Origin: Metallyticus violacea
Lineage: Eukaryota; Arthropoda; Insecta; Mantodea; Metallyticidae
Assembly: GCA_030762175.1 (NCBI GenBank)
Contig: CM060834.1
Span: forward strand, 66,817,501-66,881,500
Length of the DNA: 64,000 nucleotides
Reading direction: 5' to 3'
Part shown: piece after piece, positions 48,418 through 61,162 of the stretch
Position numbering within the stretch: position 1 is the first letter of the stretch
Layout: every line of letters starts with the position of its first letter
Notes under the pieces: model-generated
What the model was told of the DNA's origin: nothing
The model's input: the letters and a program-made list of their open reading frames with translations, nothing else
Database searches by the model: none
Position numbers and translations under genes: made by a program

Positions 48418-51400
48418 CTTAATTGAGATAACTGGTTCTCTTTCATTATACTAGTTTGATAGCCTCAGTAAAGCATATTATGCGCAAAGAATCTCGAAAA
48501 GAAAAAATTTTTTTTTTGAAGTTTGGAAACTTCGTTTGAATCACTTTTTTTCCGTTCTTATTTGAGATAACTGGTTCTCTTTCATTATAGTAGTTTGATA
48601 GGCTCAGTAAAGCATATTATGCGCAAAGAATATCGAAAAGAAAAAAAATTTTTTCGAAGTTTGGAATCGTCGTTTGAATCATTTTTTTTCCGTTCTTATT
48701 TGAGATAACTGGTTCTCTTTCATTATACTAGTTTGATAGCCTCAGTAAAGCATATTATGCGCAAAGAATCTCGAAAAGAAAAAAAATTTTTTTCGAAGTT
48801 TGGAAACGTCGTTTTAATCACTTTTTTCCGTTCTTATTTGAGATTACTGGTTCTCTTTCATTATACTAGTTTGATAGCCTCAGCAAAGAATATTATGCGC
48901 AAAGAATCTCGAAAAGAAAAAAAATTTTTTTCGAAGTTTGGAAACTTCGTTAGAACCACTTTTTATCCGTTCTTATTTGAGATAACTGGTTCTCTTTCAT
49001 TATACAATTTGATAGCCTCAGAAAAGCATATTATGCGCAAAGAATCTCGAAAAGAAAAAAGTTTTTTTTCGAAGTTTGGAAACTTCTTTAGAATCACTTT
49101 TTTTCCGTTCTTATTTGAGATAACTGGTTCTCTTTCATTATACTAGTTTGATAGCCTCAGTAAAGCATATTATGCGCAAAGAATCTGGAAAAGAAAAAAA
49201 ATTTTTTTCGAAGTTTGGAAACTTCGTTAGAATCACTTTTTTTCCGTTCTTATTTGAGATAAATGGTTCTCTTTCATTATACTAGTTTGATAGCCTCAGT
49301 AAAGCATATTATGCGCAAAGAATCTCGAAAAGAAAAAAGTTTTTTTTCGAAGTTTGGAAACTTCGTTTGAATCACTTTTTTTCCGTTCTTATTTGAGATA
49401 ACTGGTTGTCTTTCATTATACTAGTTTGATAGCCTCAGTAAAGCATATTGTGCGCAAAGAATCTCGAAAAGAAAATAAATTTTTTTCGAAGTTTGGAAAT
49501 TTCGTTAGAATCACTTTTTTTCCGTTCTTATTTGAGATAACTGGTTCTCTTTCATTATACTAGTTTGTTAGCCTCAGTAAAGCATATTATGCGCAAAGAA
49601 TCTCGAAAAGAAAAAAAAATTTTTTCGAAGTTTGGAAACTTCCTTAGAATCACTTATTTTCCGTTCTTATTTGAGATAACTGGTTCTCTTTCATTATACT
49701 AGTTTGATAGCCTCAGTAAAGCATATTATGCGCAAAGAATCTGGAAAAGAAAAAAAAATTTTTTCGAAGTTTGGAAACTTCGTTTGAATCACTTTTTTTT
49801 CCGTTCTTATTTGAGATAACTGGTTCTCTTTCATTATATTAGTTTGATAGCGTCAGTAAAGCATATTATGCGCAAAGAATCTGGAAAAGAAAAAAAAATT
49901 TTTTCGAAGTTTGGAAACTTCGTTAGAATCACTTTTTTCCGTTCTTATTTGAGATAACTGGTTCTCTTTCATTATACTAGTTTGATAGCCTCAGTAAAGC
50001 ATATTATGCGCAAAGAATCTCGAAAAGAAAAAAAATTATTTTCGAAGTTTGGAAACTTCGTTAGAATCACTTTTTTTCCGTTCTTAATTGAGATAACTGG
50101 TTCTCTTTTATAATACTAGTTTGATAGCCTCAGTAAAGCATATTATGCGCAAAGAAATTCGAAAAGAAAAAAGTTTTTTTTTGAAGTTTGGAAACTTCGT
50201 TTGAATCACTTTTTTTCCGTTCTTATTTGAGATAACTGGTTCTCTTTCATTATACTAGTTTGATAGGCTCAGTAAAGCATATTATGCGCAAAGAATCTCG
50301 AAAAGAAAAAAAAAATTTTCGAAGTTTGGAATCGTTGTTTGAATCACTTTTTTCCGATCTTATTTGAGATTACTGGTTCTCTTTCATTATACTAGTTTGA
50401 TAGCCTCAGCAAAGCATATTATGCGCAAAGAATCTCGAAAAGGAAAAAAATTTTTTTCGAAGTTTGGAAACTTCGTTAGAAGCACTTTTTTTCCGTTCCT
50501 ATTTGAGATAACTGGTTCTCTTTCATTATACTAGTTTGATAGCCTCAGTAAAGCATATTATGCGCAAAGAATCTCGAAAAGAAAAAAATTCTTTTTCGAA
50601 GTTTGGAAACGTTGTTTTAATCACTTTTTTCCGTTCTTATTTGAGATTACTGGTTCTCTTTCATTATAGTAGTTTGATAGCCTCAGAAAAGCAAATTATG
50701 CACAAAGAATCTCGAAAAGAAAAAAAAATTTTTTCGAAGTTTGGACACTTCGTTAGAATCACTTTTTTTCCGATCTTATTTGAGATAACTGGTTCTCTTT
50801 CATTATACTAGTTTGATAGCATCAGCAAAGCATATTATGCGCAAAGAATCTCGAAAAAAAAAAATTTTTTTCGAAGTTTGGAAACTTCGTTAGAATCACT
50901 TTTTTTCCGTTCTTATTTGAGATAACTGGTTCTCTTTCATTATACTAGTTTGATAGCCTCTGCAAAGCATATTATGCGCAAAGAATCTCGAAAAGAAAAA
51001 AAAAATTTTTCGAAGTTTGGAAACTTCGTTAGAATGACTTTTTTTCCGTTCTTATTTGAGATAACTGGTTCTCTTTCATTATACTAGTATGATAGCCTCA
51101 GTAAAGCATATTATGCGCAAAGAATCTGGAAAAGAAAAAAAATTATTTTCGAAGTTTGGAAACTTCGTTAGAATCACTTTTTTTCCGTTCTTAATTGAGA
51201 TAACTGGTTCTCTTTCGTTATACTAGTTTGATAGCCTCAGTAAAGCATATTATGCGCAAAGAATCTCGAAAAGAAAAAAGTTTTTTTTCGAAGTTTGGAA
51301 ACTTCGTTTGAATCACTTTTTTTCCGTTCTTATTTGAGATAACTGGTTGTCTTTCATTATACTAGTTTGATAGCCTCAGTAAAGCATATTGTGCGCAAAG

Positions 51401-52714
51401 AATCTCGAAAAGAAAATAAATTTTTTTCGAAGTTTGGAAATTTCGTTAGAATCACTTTTTTTCCGTTCTTATTTGAGATAACTGGTTCTCTTTCATTATA
51501 CTAGTTTGTTAGCCTCAGTAAAGCATATTATGCGCAAAGAATCTCGAAAAGAAAAAAAAATTTTTTCGAAGTTTGGAAACTTCCTTAGAATCACTTATTT
51601 TCCGTTCTAATTTGAGATAACTGGTTCTCTTTCATTATACTAGTTTGATAGCCTCAGTAAAGCATATTATGCGCAAAGAATCTGGAAAAGAAAAAAAAAT
51701 TTTTTCGAAGTTTGGAAACTTCGTTTGAATCACTTTTTTTTCCGTTCTTATTTGAGATAACTGGTTCTCTTTCATTATATTAGTTTGATAGCGTCAGTAA
51801 AGCATATTATGCGCAAAGAATCTGGAAAAGAAAAAAAAATTTTTTCGAAGTTTGGAAACTTCGTTAGAATCACTTTTTTCCGTTCTTATTTGAGATAACT
51901 GGTTCTCTTTCATTATACTAGTTTGATAGCCTCAGTAAAGCATATTATGCGCAAAGAATCTCGAAAAGAAAAAAAATTATTTTCGAAGTTTGGAAACTTC
52001 GTTAGAATCACTTTTTTTCCGTTCTTAATTGAGATAACTGGTTCTCTTTCATTATACTAGTTTGATAGCCTCAGTAAAGCATATTATGCGCAAAGAATCT
52101 CGAAAAGAAAAAAATTCTTTTTCGAAGTTTGGAAACGTTGTTTTAATCACTTTTTTCCGTTCTTATTTGAGATTAATGGTTCTCTTTCATTATAGTAGTT
52201 TGATAGCCTCAGAAAAACAAATTATGCACAAAGAATCTCGAAAAGAAAAAAAAATTTTTTCGAAGTTTGGACACTTCGTTAGAATCACTTTTTTTCCGAT
52301 CTTATTTGAGATAACTGGTTCTCTTTCATTATACTAGTTTGATAGCATCAGCAAAGCATATTATGCGCAAAGAATCTCGAAAAAAAAAATTTTTTTTCGA
52401 AGTTTGGAAACTTCGTTAGAATCACTTTTTTTCCGTTCTTATTTGAGATAACTGGTTCTCTTTCATTATACTAGTTTGATAGCCTCTGCAAAGCATATTA
52501 TGCGCAAAGAATCTCGAAAAGAAAAAAAAATTTTTTCGAAGTTTGGAAACTTCGTTAGAATGACTTTTTTTCCGTTCTTATTTGAGATAACTGGTTCTCT
52601 TTCATTATACTAGTACGATAGCCTCAGTAAAGCATATTATGCGCAAAGAATCTGGAAAAGAAAAAAAATTATATTCGAAGTTTGGAAACTTCGTTAGAAT
52701 CACTTTTTTTCCGT
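48418..52714. repeat. 31-monomer HOR, copy 2 (~4,297 bp)
   Basis: Repeats copy 1 with the same 12-8-6-5 spacing of E monomers (about 48418, 50083, 51189, 52025, 52715). Shared rare states include CTCTTTTATAATAC (about 45810 and 50106), GGAAAAAAATT near 46145 and 50441, and AAAACAAATTATGC in the second K cassette (about 47918 and 52213). Private changes are few, for example CTTTCGTTATAC near 51216, GTTCTAATTTGAG near 51605 and GATTAATGG near 52170. Copies 1 and 2 are the clearest HOR pair in the window. Confidence 0.82.
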
Positions 52715-55700
52715 TCTTAATTGAGATAATTGGTTCTCTTTCATTATACTAGTTTGATAGCCTCAGTAAAGCATATTATGCGCAAAGAATCTCGAAAAGA
52801 AAAAATTTTTTTTTTGAAGTTTGGAAACTTCGTTTGAATCACTTTTTTTCCGTTCTTATTTGAGATAACTGGTTCTCTTTCATTATAGTAGTTTGATAGG
52901 CTCAGTAAAGCATATTATGCGCAAAGAATATCGAAAAGAAAAAAAATTTTTTCGAAGTTTGGAATCGTCGTTTGAATCACTTTTTTCCGTTCTTATTTGA
53001 GATTATTGGTTCTCTTTCATTATACTAGTTTGATAGCCTCAGCAAAGCATATTATGCGCAAAGAATCTCGAAAAGAAAAAAAATTTTTTTCGAAGTTTGG
53101 AAACTTCGTTAGAATCACTTTTTTTCCGTTCTTATTTGAGATAACTGGTTCTCTTTCATTATACTAGTTTGATAGCCTCAGTAAAGCATATTATGCGCAA
53201 AGAATCTCGAAAAGAAAAAAATTTTTTTTCGAAGTTTGGAAACGTTGTTTTAATCACTTTTTTCCGTTCTTATTTGAGATTACTGGTTCTCTTTCATTAT
53301 AGTAGTTTGATAGCCTCAGAAAAGCATATTATGCACAAAGAATCTCGAAAAGAAAAAAAAATTTTTTCGAAGTTTGGACACTTCGTTAGAATCACTTTTA
53401 TTCCGATCTTATTTGAGATAACTGGTTCTCTTTCATTATACTAGTTTGATAGCCTCAGCAAAGCATATTATGCGCAAAGAATCTCGAAAAGAAAAAAAAT
53501 TTTTTTCGAAGTTTGGAATCTTCGTTAGAATCACTTTTTTTCCGTTCTTATTTGAGATAACTGGTTCTCTTTCAATATACTAATTTGATAGCCTCAGCAA
53601 AGCATATTATGCGCAAAGAATCTCGAAAAGAAAAAAAATTTTTTTCGAAGTTTAGAAACTTCGTTAGAATCACTTTTTTTCCGTTCTTATTTGAGATAAC
53701 TGGTTCTCTTTCATTATACTAGTTTGATAGCCTCAGTAAAGCATATTATGCGCAAAGAATCTGGAAAAGAAAAAAAATTATTTTCGAAGTTTGGAAACTT
53801 CGTTAGAATCACTTTTTTTCCGTTCTTAATTGAGATAACTGGTTCTCTTTCATTATACTAGTTTGATAGCCTCAGTAAAGCATATTATGCGCAAAGAATC
53901 TCGAAAAGAAAAAAGTTTTTTTTGAAGTTTGGAAACTTCGTTTGAATCACTTTTTTTCCGTTCTTATTTGAGATAACTGGTTCTCTTTCATTATACTAGT
54001 TTGATAGGCTTAGTAAAGCATATTATGCGCAAAGAATCTCGAAAAGAAAAAAAATTTTTTCGAAGTTTGTAATCGTCGTTTGAATCACTTTTTTCCGTTC
54101 TTATTTGAGATTACTGGTTCTCTTTCATTATACTAGTTTGATAGCCTCAGCAAAGCATATTATGCGCAAAGAATCTCGAAAAGAAAAAAATTTTTTTCGA
54201 AGTTTGGAAACTTCGTTAGAATCACTTTTTTTCCGTTCTTATTTGAGATAACTGGTTCTCTTTCATTATACTAGTTTGATAGCCTCAGTAAAGCATATTA
54301 TGCGCAAAGAATCTCGAAAAGAAAAAAAAATTTTTTCGAAGTTTGGAAACGTCGTTTTAATCACTTTTTTCCGTTCTTATTTGAAATTACTGGTTCTCTT
54401 TCATTATACTAGTTTGATAGGCTCAGTAAAGCATATTATGCGCAAAGAATCTCGAAAAGAAAAAAAATTTTTTCGAAGTTTGGAATCGTCGTTTGAATCA
54501 CTTTTTTTCCGTTCTTATTTGAGATAACTGGTTCTCTTTCATTATACTAGTTTGATAGCCTCAGTAAAGCATATTATGCGCAAAGAATCTCGAAAAGAAA
54601 AAAAATTTTTTTCGAAGTTTGGAAACGTCGTTTTAATCACTTTTTTCCGTTCTTATTTGAGATTACTGGTTCTCTTTCATTATACAAGTTTGATAGCCTC
54701 AGCAAAGAATATTATGCGCAAAGAATCTCGAAAAGAAAAAAAATTTTTTTCGAAGTTTGGAAACTTCGTTAGAACCACTTTTTATCCGTTCTTATTTGAG
54801 ATAACTGGTTCTCTTTCATTATACAATTTGATAGCCTCAGAAAAGCATATTATGCGCAAAGAATCTCGAAAAGAAAAAAGTTTTTTTTCGAAGTTTGGAA
54901 ACTTCTTTAGAATCACTTTTTTTCCGTTCTTATTTGAGATAACTGGTTCTCTTTCATTATACTAGTTTGATAGCCTCAGTAAAGCATATTATGCGCAAAG
55001 AATCTGGAAAAGAAAAAAAAATTTTTTCGAAGTTTGGAAACTTCGTTAGAATCACTTTTTTTCCGTTCTTATTTGAGATAAATGGTTCTCTTTCATTATA
55101 CTAGTTTGATAGCCTCAGTAAAGCATATTATGCGCAAAGAATCTCGAAAAGAAAAAAGTTTTTTTTCGAAGTTTGGAAACTTCGTTTGAATCACTTTTTT
55201 TCCGTTCTTATTTGAGATAACTGGTTGTCTTTCATTATACTAGTTTGATAGCCTCAGTAAAGCATATTGTGCGCAAAGAATCTCGAAAAGAAAATAAATT
55301 TTTTTCGAAGTTTGGAAATTTCGTTAGAATCACTTTTTTTCCGTTCTTATTTGAGATAACTGGTTCTCTTTCATTATACTAGTTTGTTAGCCTCAGTAAA
55401 GCATATTATGCGCAAAGAACCTCGAAAAGAAAAAAAAATTTTTTCGAAGTTTGGAAACTTCCTTAGAATCACTTATTTTCCGTTCTTATTTGAGATAACT
55501 GGTTCTCTTTCATTATACTAGTTTGATAGCCTCAGTAAAGCATATTATGCGCAAAGAATCTGGAAAAGAAAAAAAAATTTTTTCGAAGTTTGGAAACTTC
55601 GTTTGAATCACCTTTTTTTCCGTTCTTATTTGAGATAACTGGTTCTCTTTCATTATATTAGTTTGATAGCGTCAGTAAAGCATATTATGCGCAAAGAATC

Positions 55701-57008
55701 TGGAAAAGAAAAAAAAATTTTTTCGAAGTTTGGAAACTTCGTTAGAATCACTTTTTTCCGTTCTTATTTGAGATAACTGGTTCTCTTTCATTATACTAGT
55801 TTGATAGCCTCAGTAAAGCATATTATGCGCAAAGAATCTCGAAAAGAAAAAAAATTATTTTCGAAGTTTGGATACTTCGTTAGAATCACTTTTTTTCCGT
55901 TCTTAATTGAGATAACTGGTTCTCTTTCATTATACTAGTTTGATAGCCTCAGTAAAGCATATTATGCGCAAAGAAATTCGAAAAGAAAAAAGTTTTTTTT
56001 TGAAGTTTGGAAACTTCGTTTGAATCACTTTTTTTCCGTTCTTATTTGAGATAACTGGTTCTCTTTCATTATACTAGTTTGATAGGCTCAGTAAAGCATA
56101 TTATGCGCAAAGAATCTCGAAAAGAAAAAAAAATTTTTCGAAGTTTGGAATCGTTGTTTGAATCACTTTTTTCCGATCTTATTTGAGATTACTGGTTCTC
56201 TTTCATTATACTAGTTTGATAGCCTCAGCAAAGCATATTATGCGCAAAGAATCTCGAAAAGAAAAAAAATTTTTTTCGAAGTTTGGAAACTTCGTTAGAA
56301 TCACTTTTTTTCCGTTCCTATTTGAGATAACTGGTTCTCTTTCATTATACTAGTTTGATAGCCTCAGTAAAGCATATTATGCGCAAAGAATCTCGAAAAG
56401 AAAAAAATTCTTTTTCGAAGTTTGGAAACGTTGTTTTAATCACTTTTTTCCGTTCTTATTTGAGATTACTGGTTCTCTTTCATTATAGTAGTTTGATAGC
56501 CTCAGAAAAGCAAATTATGCACAAAGAATCTCGAAAAGAAAAAAAAATTTTTTCGAAGTTTGGACACTTCGTTAGAATCACTTTTTTTCCGATCTTATTT
56601 GAGATAACTGGTTCTCTTTCATTATACTAGTTTGATAGCATCAGCAAAGCATATTATGCGCAAAGAATCTCGAAAAAAAAAATTTTTTTTCGAAGTTTGG
56701 AAACTTCGTTAGAATCACTTTTTTTCCGTTCTTATTTGAGATAACTGGTTCTCTTTCATTATACTAGTTTGATAGCCTCTGCAAAGCATATTATGCGCAA
56801 AGAATCTCGAAAAGAAAAAAAAATTTTTTCGAAGTTTGGAAACTTCGTTAGAATGACTTTTTTTCCGTTCTTATTTGAGATAACTGGTTCTCTTTCATTA
56901 TACTAGTATGATAGCCTCAGTAAAGCATATTATGCGCAAAGAATCTGGAAAAGAAAAAAAATTATTTTCGAAGTTTGGAAACTTCGTTAGAATCACTTTT
57001 TTTCCGTT
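52715..57008. repeat. Variant 31-monomer unit, E spacing 8-15-8 (4,294 bp)
   Basis: Same overall length as the two preceding HORs but internally rearranged. B-D pairs at 52062, 53169 and 54276 are each 1,107 bp (8 monomers) apart. The TTATACAATTTGAT segment and the GGTTGTC module (54552-56355) then follow as in the 31-monomer HOR. The third eight-monomer block is cut off by a hybrid (about 54460-54530) that joins C directly to the start of the TTATACAATTTGAT segment. Markers from 52062 to about 54527 recur 4,293 bp downstream. Confidence 0.75.
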
Positions 57009-58117
57009 CTTAATTGAGATAACTGGTTCTCTTTCATTATACTAGTTTGATAGCCTCAGTAAAGCATATTATGCGCAAAGAATCTCGAAAAGAAAAAATT
57101 TTTTTTTTGAAGTTTGGAAACTTCGTTTGAATCACTTTTTTTCCGTTCTTATTTGAGATAACTGGTTCTCTTTCATTATAGTAGTTTGATAGGCTCAGTA
57201 AAGCATATTATGCGCAAAGAATATCGAAAAGAAAAAAAATTTTTTCGAAGTTTGGAATCGTCGTTTGAATCACTTTTTTCCGTTCTTATTTGAGATTATT
57301 GGTTCTCTTTCATTATACTAGTTTGATAGCCTCAGCAAAGCATATTATGCGCAAAGAATCTCGAAAAGAAAAAAAATTTTTTTCGAAGTTTGGAAACTTC
57401 GTTAGAATCACTTTTTTTCCGTTCTTATTTGAGATAACTGGTTCTCTTTCATTATACTAGTTTGATAGCCTCAGTAAAGCATATTATGCGCAAAGAATCT
57501 CGAAAAGAAAAAAATTTTTTTTCGAAGTTTGGAAACGTTGTTTTAATCACTTTTTTCCGTTCTTATTTGAGATTACTGGTTCTCTTTCATTATAGTAGTT
57601 TGATAGCCTCAGAAAAGCATATTATGCACAAAGAATCTCGAAAAGAAAAAAAAATTTTTTCGAAGTTTGGACACTTCGTTAGAATCACTTTTATTCCGAT
57701 CTTATTTGAGATAACTGGTTCTCTTTCATTATACTAGTTTGATAGCCTCAGCAAAGCATATTATGCGCAAAGAATCTCGAAAAGAAAAAAAAATTTTTTC
57801 GAAGTTTGGAAACTTCGTTAGAATCACTTTTTTTCCGTTCTTATTTGAGATAACTGGTTCTCTTTCAATATACTAGTTTGATAGCCTCAGCAAAGCATAT
57901 TATGCGCAAAGAATCTCGAAAAGAAAAAAAATTTTTTTCGAAGTTTGGAAACTTCGTTAGAATCACTTTTTTTCCGTTCTTATTTGAGATAACTGGTTCT
58001 CTTTCATTATACTAGTTTGATAGCCTCAGTAAAGCATATTATGCGCAAAGAATCTGGAAAAGAAAAAAAATTATTTTCGAAGTTTGGAAACTTCGTTAGA
58101 ATCACTTTTTTTCCGTT
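57009..58117. repeat. Eight-monomer unit (1,109 bp)
   Basis: Copy of 52715-53824 at an offset of 4,294 bp. It includes GATTATTGG (about 57295), the B-D pair at 57462 with ACTTTTATTCCGATC, and CTTTCAATATAC near 57865 (53570 in the earlier copy). E markers at about 57009 and 58118 are eight monomers apart, as are 52715 and 53824, and 51189 is likewise eight monomers after 50083. Confidence 0.75.
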
Positions 58118-61100
58118 CTTAATTGAGATAACTGGTTCTCTTTCATTATACTAGTTTGATAGCCTCAGTAAAGCATATTATGCGCAAAGAATCTCGAAAA
58201 GAAAAAAGTTTTTTTTGAAGTTTGGAAACTTCGTTTGAATCACTTTTTTTCCGTTCTTATTTGAGATAACTGGTTCTCTTTCATTATACTAGTTTGATAG
58301 GCTTAGTAAAGCATATTATGCGCAAAGAATCTCGAAAAGAAAAAAAATTTTTTCGAAGTTTGTAATCGTCGTTTGAATCACTTTTTTCCGTTCTTATTTG
58401 AGATTACTGGTTCTCTTTCATTATACTAGTTTGATAGCCTCAGCAAAGCATATTATGTGCAAAGAATCTCGAAAAGAAAAAAATTTTTTTCGAAGTTTGG
58501 AAACTTCGTTAGAATCACTTTTTTTCCGTTCTTATTTGAGATAACTGGTTCTCTTTCATTATACTAGTTTGATAGCCTCAGTAAAGCATATTATGCGCAA
58601 AGAATCTCGAAAAGAAAAAAAATTTTTTTCGAAGTTTGGAAACGTCGTTTTAATCACTTTTTTCCGTTCTTATTTGAAATTACTGGTTCTCTTTCATTAT
58701 AGTAGTTTGATAGCCTCAGAAAAGCATATTATGCACAAAGAATCTCGAAAAGAAAAAACATTTTTTTCGAAGTTTGGACACTTCGTTAGAATCACTTTTT
58801 TTCCGATCTTATTTGAGATAACTGGTTCTCTTTCATTATACTAGTTTGATAGCCTCTGCAAAGCATATTATGCGCAAAGAATCTCGAAAAGAAAAAAAAA
58901 TTTTTTCGAAGTTTGGAAACTTCGTTAGAATCACTTTTTTTCCGTTCTTATTTGAGATAACTGGTTCTCTTTCATTATACTAGTTTGATAGCCTCAGCAA
59001 AGCATATAATGCGCAAAGAATCTCGAAAAGAAAAAAAATTCTTTTCGAAGTTTGGAAACTTCGTTAGAATCACTTTTTTTCCGTTCTTATTTGAGATAAT
59101 TGGTTCTCTTTCATTATACTAGTTTGATAGGCTCAGTAAAGCATATTATGCGCAAAGAATCTCGAAAAGAAAAAAATTTTTTTTCGAAGTTTGGAAACTT
59201 TGTTTGAATGACTTTTTCCGTTCTTATTTGAGATAACTGGTTCTCTTTCATTATACTAGTTTGATAGCCTCAGTAAAGCATATTATGCGCAAAGAATATG
59301 GAAAAGAAAAAAAATTTTTTTCGAAGTTTGGAAACTTCCTTAGAATCACTTTTTTTCCGTTCTTATGTGAGATAACTGGTTCTCTTTCCATATACTAGTT
59401 TGATAACCTCAGAAAATGATATTATGCGCAAAGAATCTCGAAAAAGAAAAAAGTTTTTTTTCGAAGTTATGAAACTTCGTTTGAATCACTTTTTTTTCCG
59501 TTCTTATTTGAGATAACTGGTTCTCTTTCATTATACTAGTTTGATAGCCTCAGAAAAGCATATTATGCGCAAAGAATCTGGAAAAGAAAAAAAATTATTT
59601 TCGAAGTTTGGAAACTTCGTTAGAATCACTTTTTTCCGTTCTTAATTGAGATAACTGGTTCTCTTTCATTATACTAGTTTGATAGCCTCAGTAAAGCATA
59701 TTATGCGCAAAGAATCTCGAAAAGAAAAAAGTTTTTTTTGAAGTTTGGAAACTTCGTTTGAATCACTTTTTTTCCGTTCTTATTTGAGATAACTGGTTCT
59801 CTTTCATTATACTAGTTTGATAGGCTTAGTAAAGCATATTATGCGCAAAGAATCTCGAAAAGAAAAAAAATTTTTTCGAAGTTTGTAATCGTCGTTTGAA
59901 TCACTTTTTTCCGTTCTTATTTGAGATTACTGGTTCTCTTTCATTATACTAGTTTGATAGCCTCAGCAAAGCATATTATGCGCAAAGAATCTCGAAAAGA
60001 AAAAAATTTTTTTCGAAGTTTGGAAACTTCGTTAGAATCACTTTTTTTCCGTTCTTATTTGAGATAACTGGTTCTCTTTCATTATACTAGTTTGATAGCC
60101 TCAGTAAAGCATATTATGCGCAAAGAATCTCGAAAAGAAAAAAAATTTTTTTCGAAGTTTGGAAACGTCGTTTTAATCACTTTTTTCCGTTCTTATTTGA
60201 AATTACTGGTTCTCTTTCATTATAGTAGTTTGATAGCCTCAGAAAAGCATATTATGCACAAAGAATCTCGAAAAGAAAAAAAATTTTTTTCGAAGTTTGG
60301 ACACTTCGTTAGAATCACTTTTTTTCCGATCTTATTTGAGATAACTGGTTCTCTTTCATTATACTAGTTTGATAGCCTCAGCAAAGCATATTATGCGCAA
60401 AGAATCTCGAAAAGAAAAAAAAATTTTTTCGAAGTTTGGAAACTTTGTTAGAATCACTTTTTTTCCGTTCTTATTTGAGATAACTGGTTCTCTTTCATTA
60501 TACTAGTTTGATAGCCTCAGCAAAGCATATAATGCGCAAAGAATCTCGAAAAGAAAAAAAATTCTTTTCGAAGTTTGGAAACTTCGTTAGAATCACTTTT
60601 TTTCCGTTCTTATTTGAGATAATTGGTTCTCTTTCATTATACTAGTTTGATAGCCTCAGCAAAGCATATTATGCGCAAAGAATCTCGAAAAGAAAAAAAT
60701 TTTTTTTCGAAGTTTGGAAACTTTGTTTGAATGACTTTTTCCGTTCTTATTTGAGATAACTGGTTCTCTTTCATTATACTAGTTTGATAGCCTCAGTAAA
60801 GCATATTATGCGCAAAGAATATGGAAAAGAAAAAAAATTTTTTTCGAAGTTTGGAAACTTCGTTAGAATCACTTTTTTTCCGTTCTTATGTGAGATAACT
60901 GGTTCTCTTTCCATATACTAGTTTGATAACCTCAGAAAATGATATTATGCGCAAAGAATCTCGAAAAAGAAAAAAGTTTTTTTTCGAAGTTTGGAAACTT
61001 CGTTTGAATCACTTTTTTTTCCGTTCTTATTTGAGATAACTGGTTCTCTTTCATTATACTAGTTTGATAGCCTCAGAAAAGCATATTATGCGCAAAGAAT

Positions 61101-61162
61101 CTGGAAAAGAAAAAAAATTATTTTCGAAGTTTGGAAACTTCGTTAGAATCACTTTTTTCCGT
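58118..61162. repeat. Tandem pair of 11-monomer units (2 x ~1,523 bp)
   Basis: E markers lie at about 58118, 59640 and 61163. B-D pairs at 58569 and 60092 are 1,523 bp apart. Shared rare states include GCTTAGTAAAG, GTTTGTAATCG, TTTGAAATTACTGG, GCATATAATGCGC with AATTCTTTTCG, ACTTTTTCCG after TTTGAATG, CTTTCCATATAC, AAAATGATATT and CTCGAAAAAG. The copies differ at a few sites: GATAGGCTC against GATAGCCTCAGC (59130 and 60653), and GAAGTTATGAAAC against GAAGTTTGGAAAC (59465 and 60988). Confidence 0.8.
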
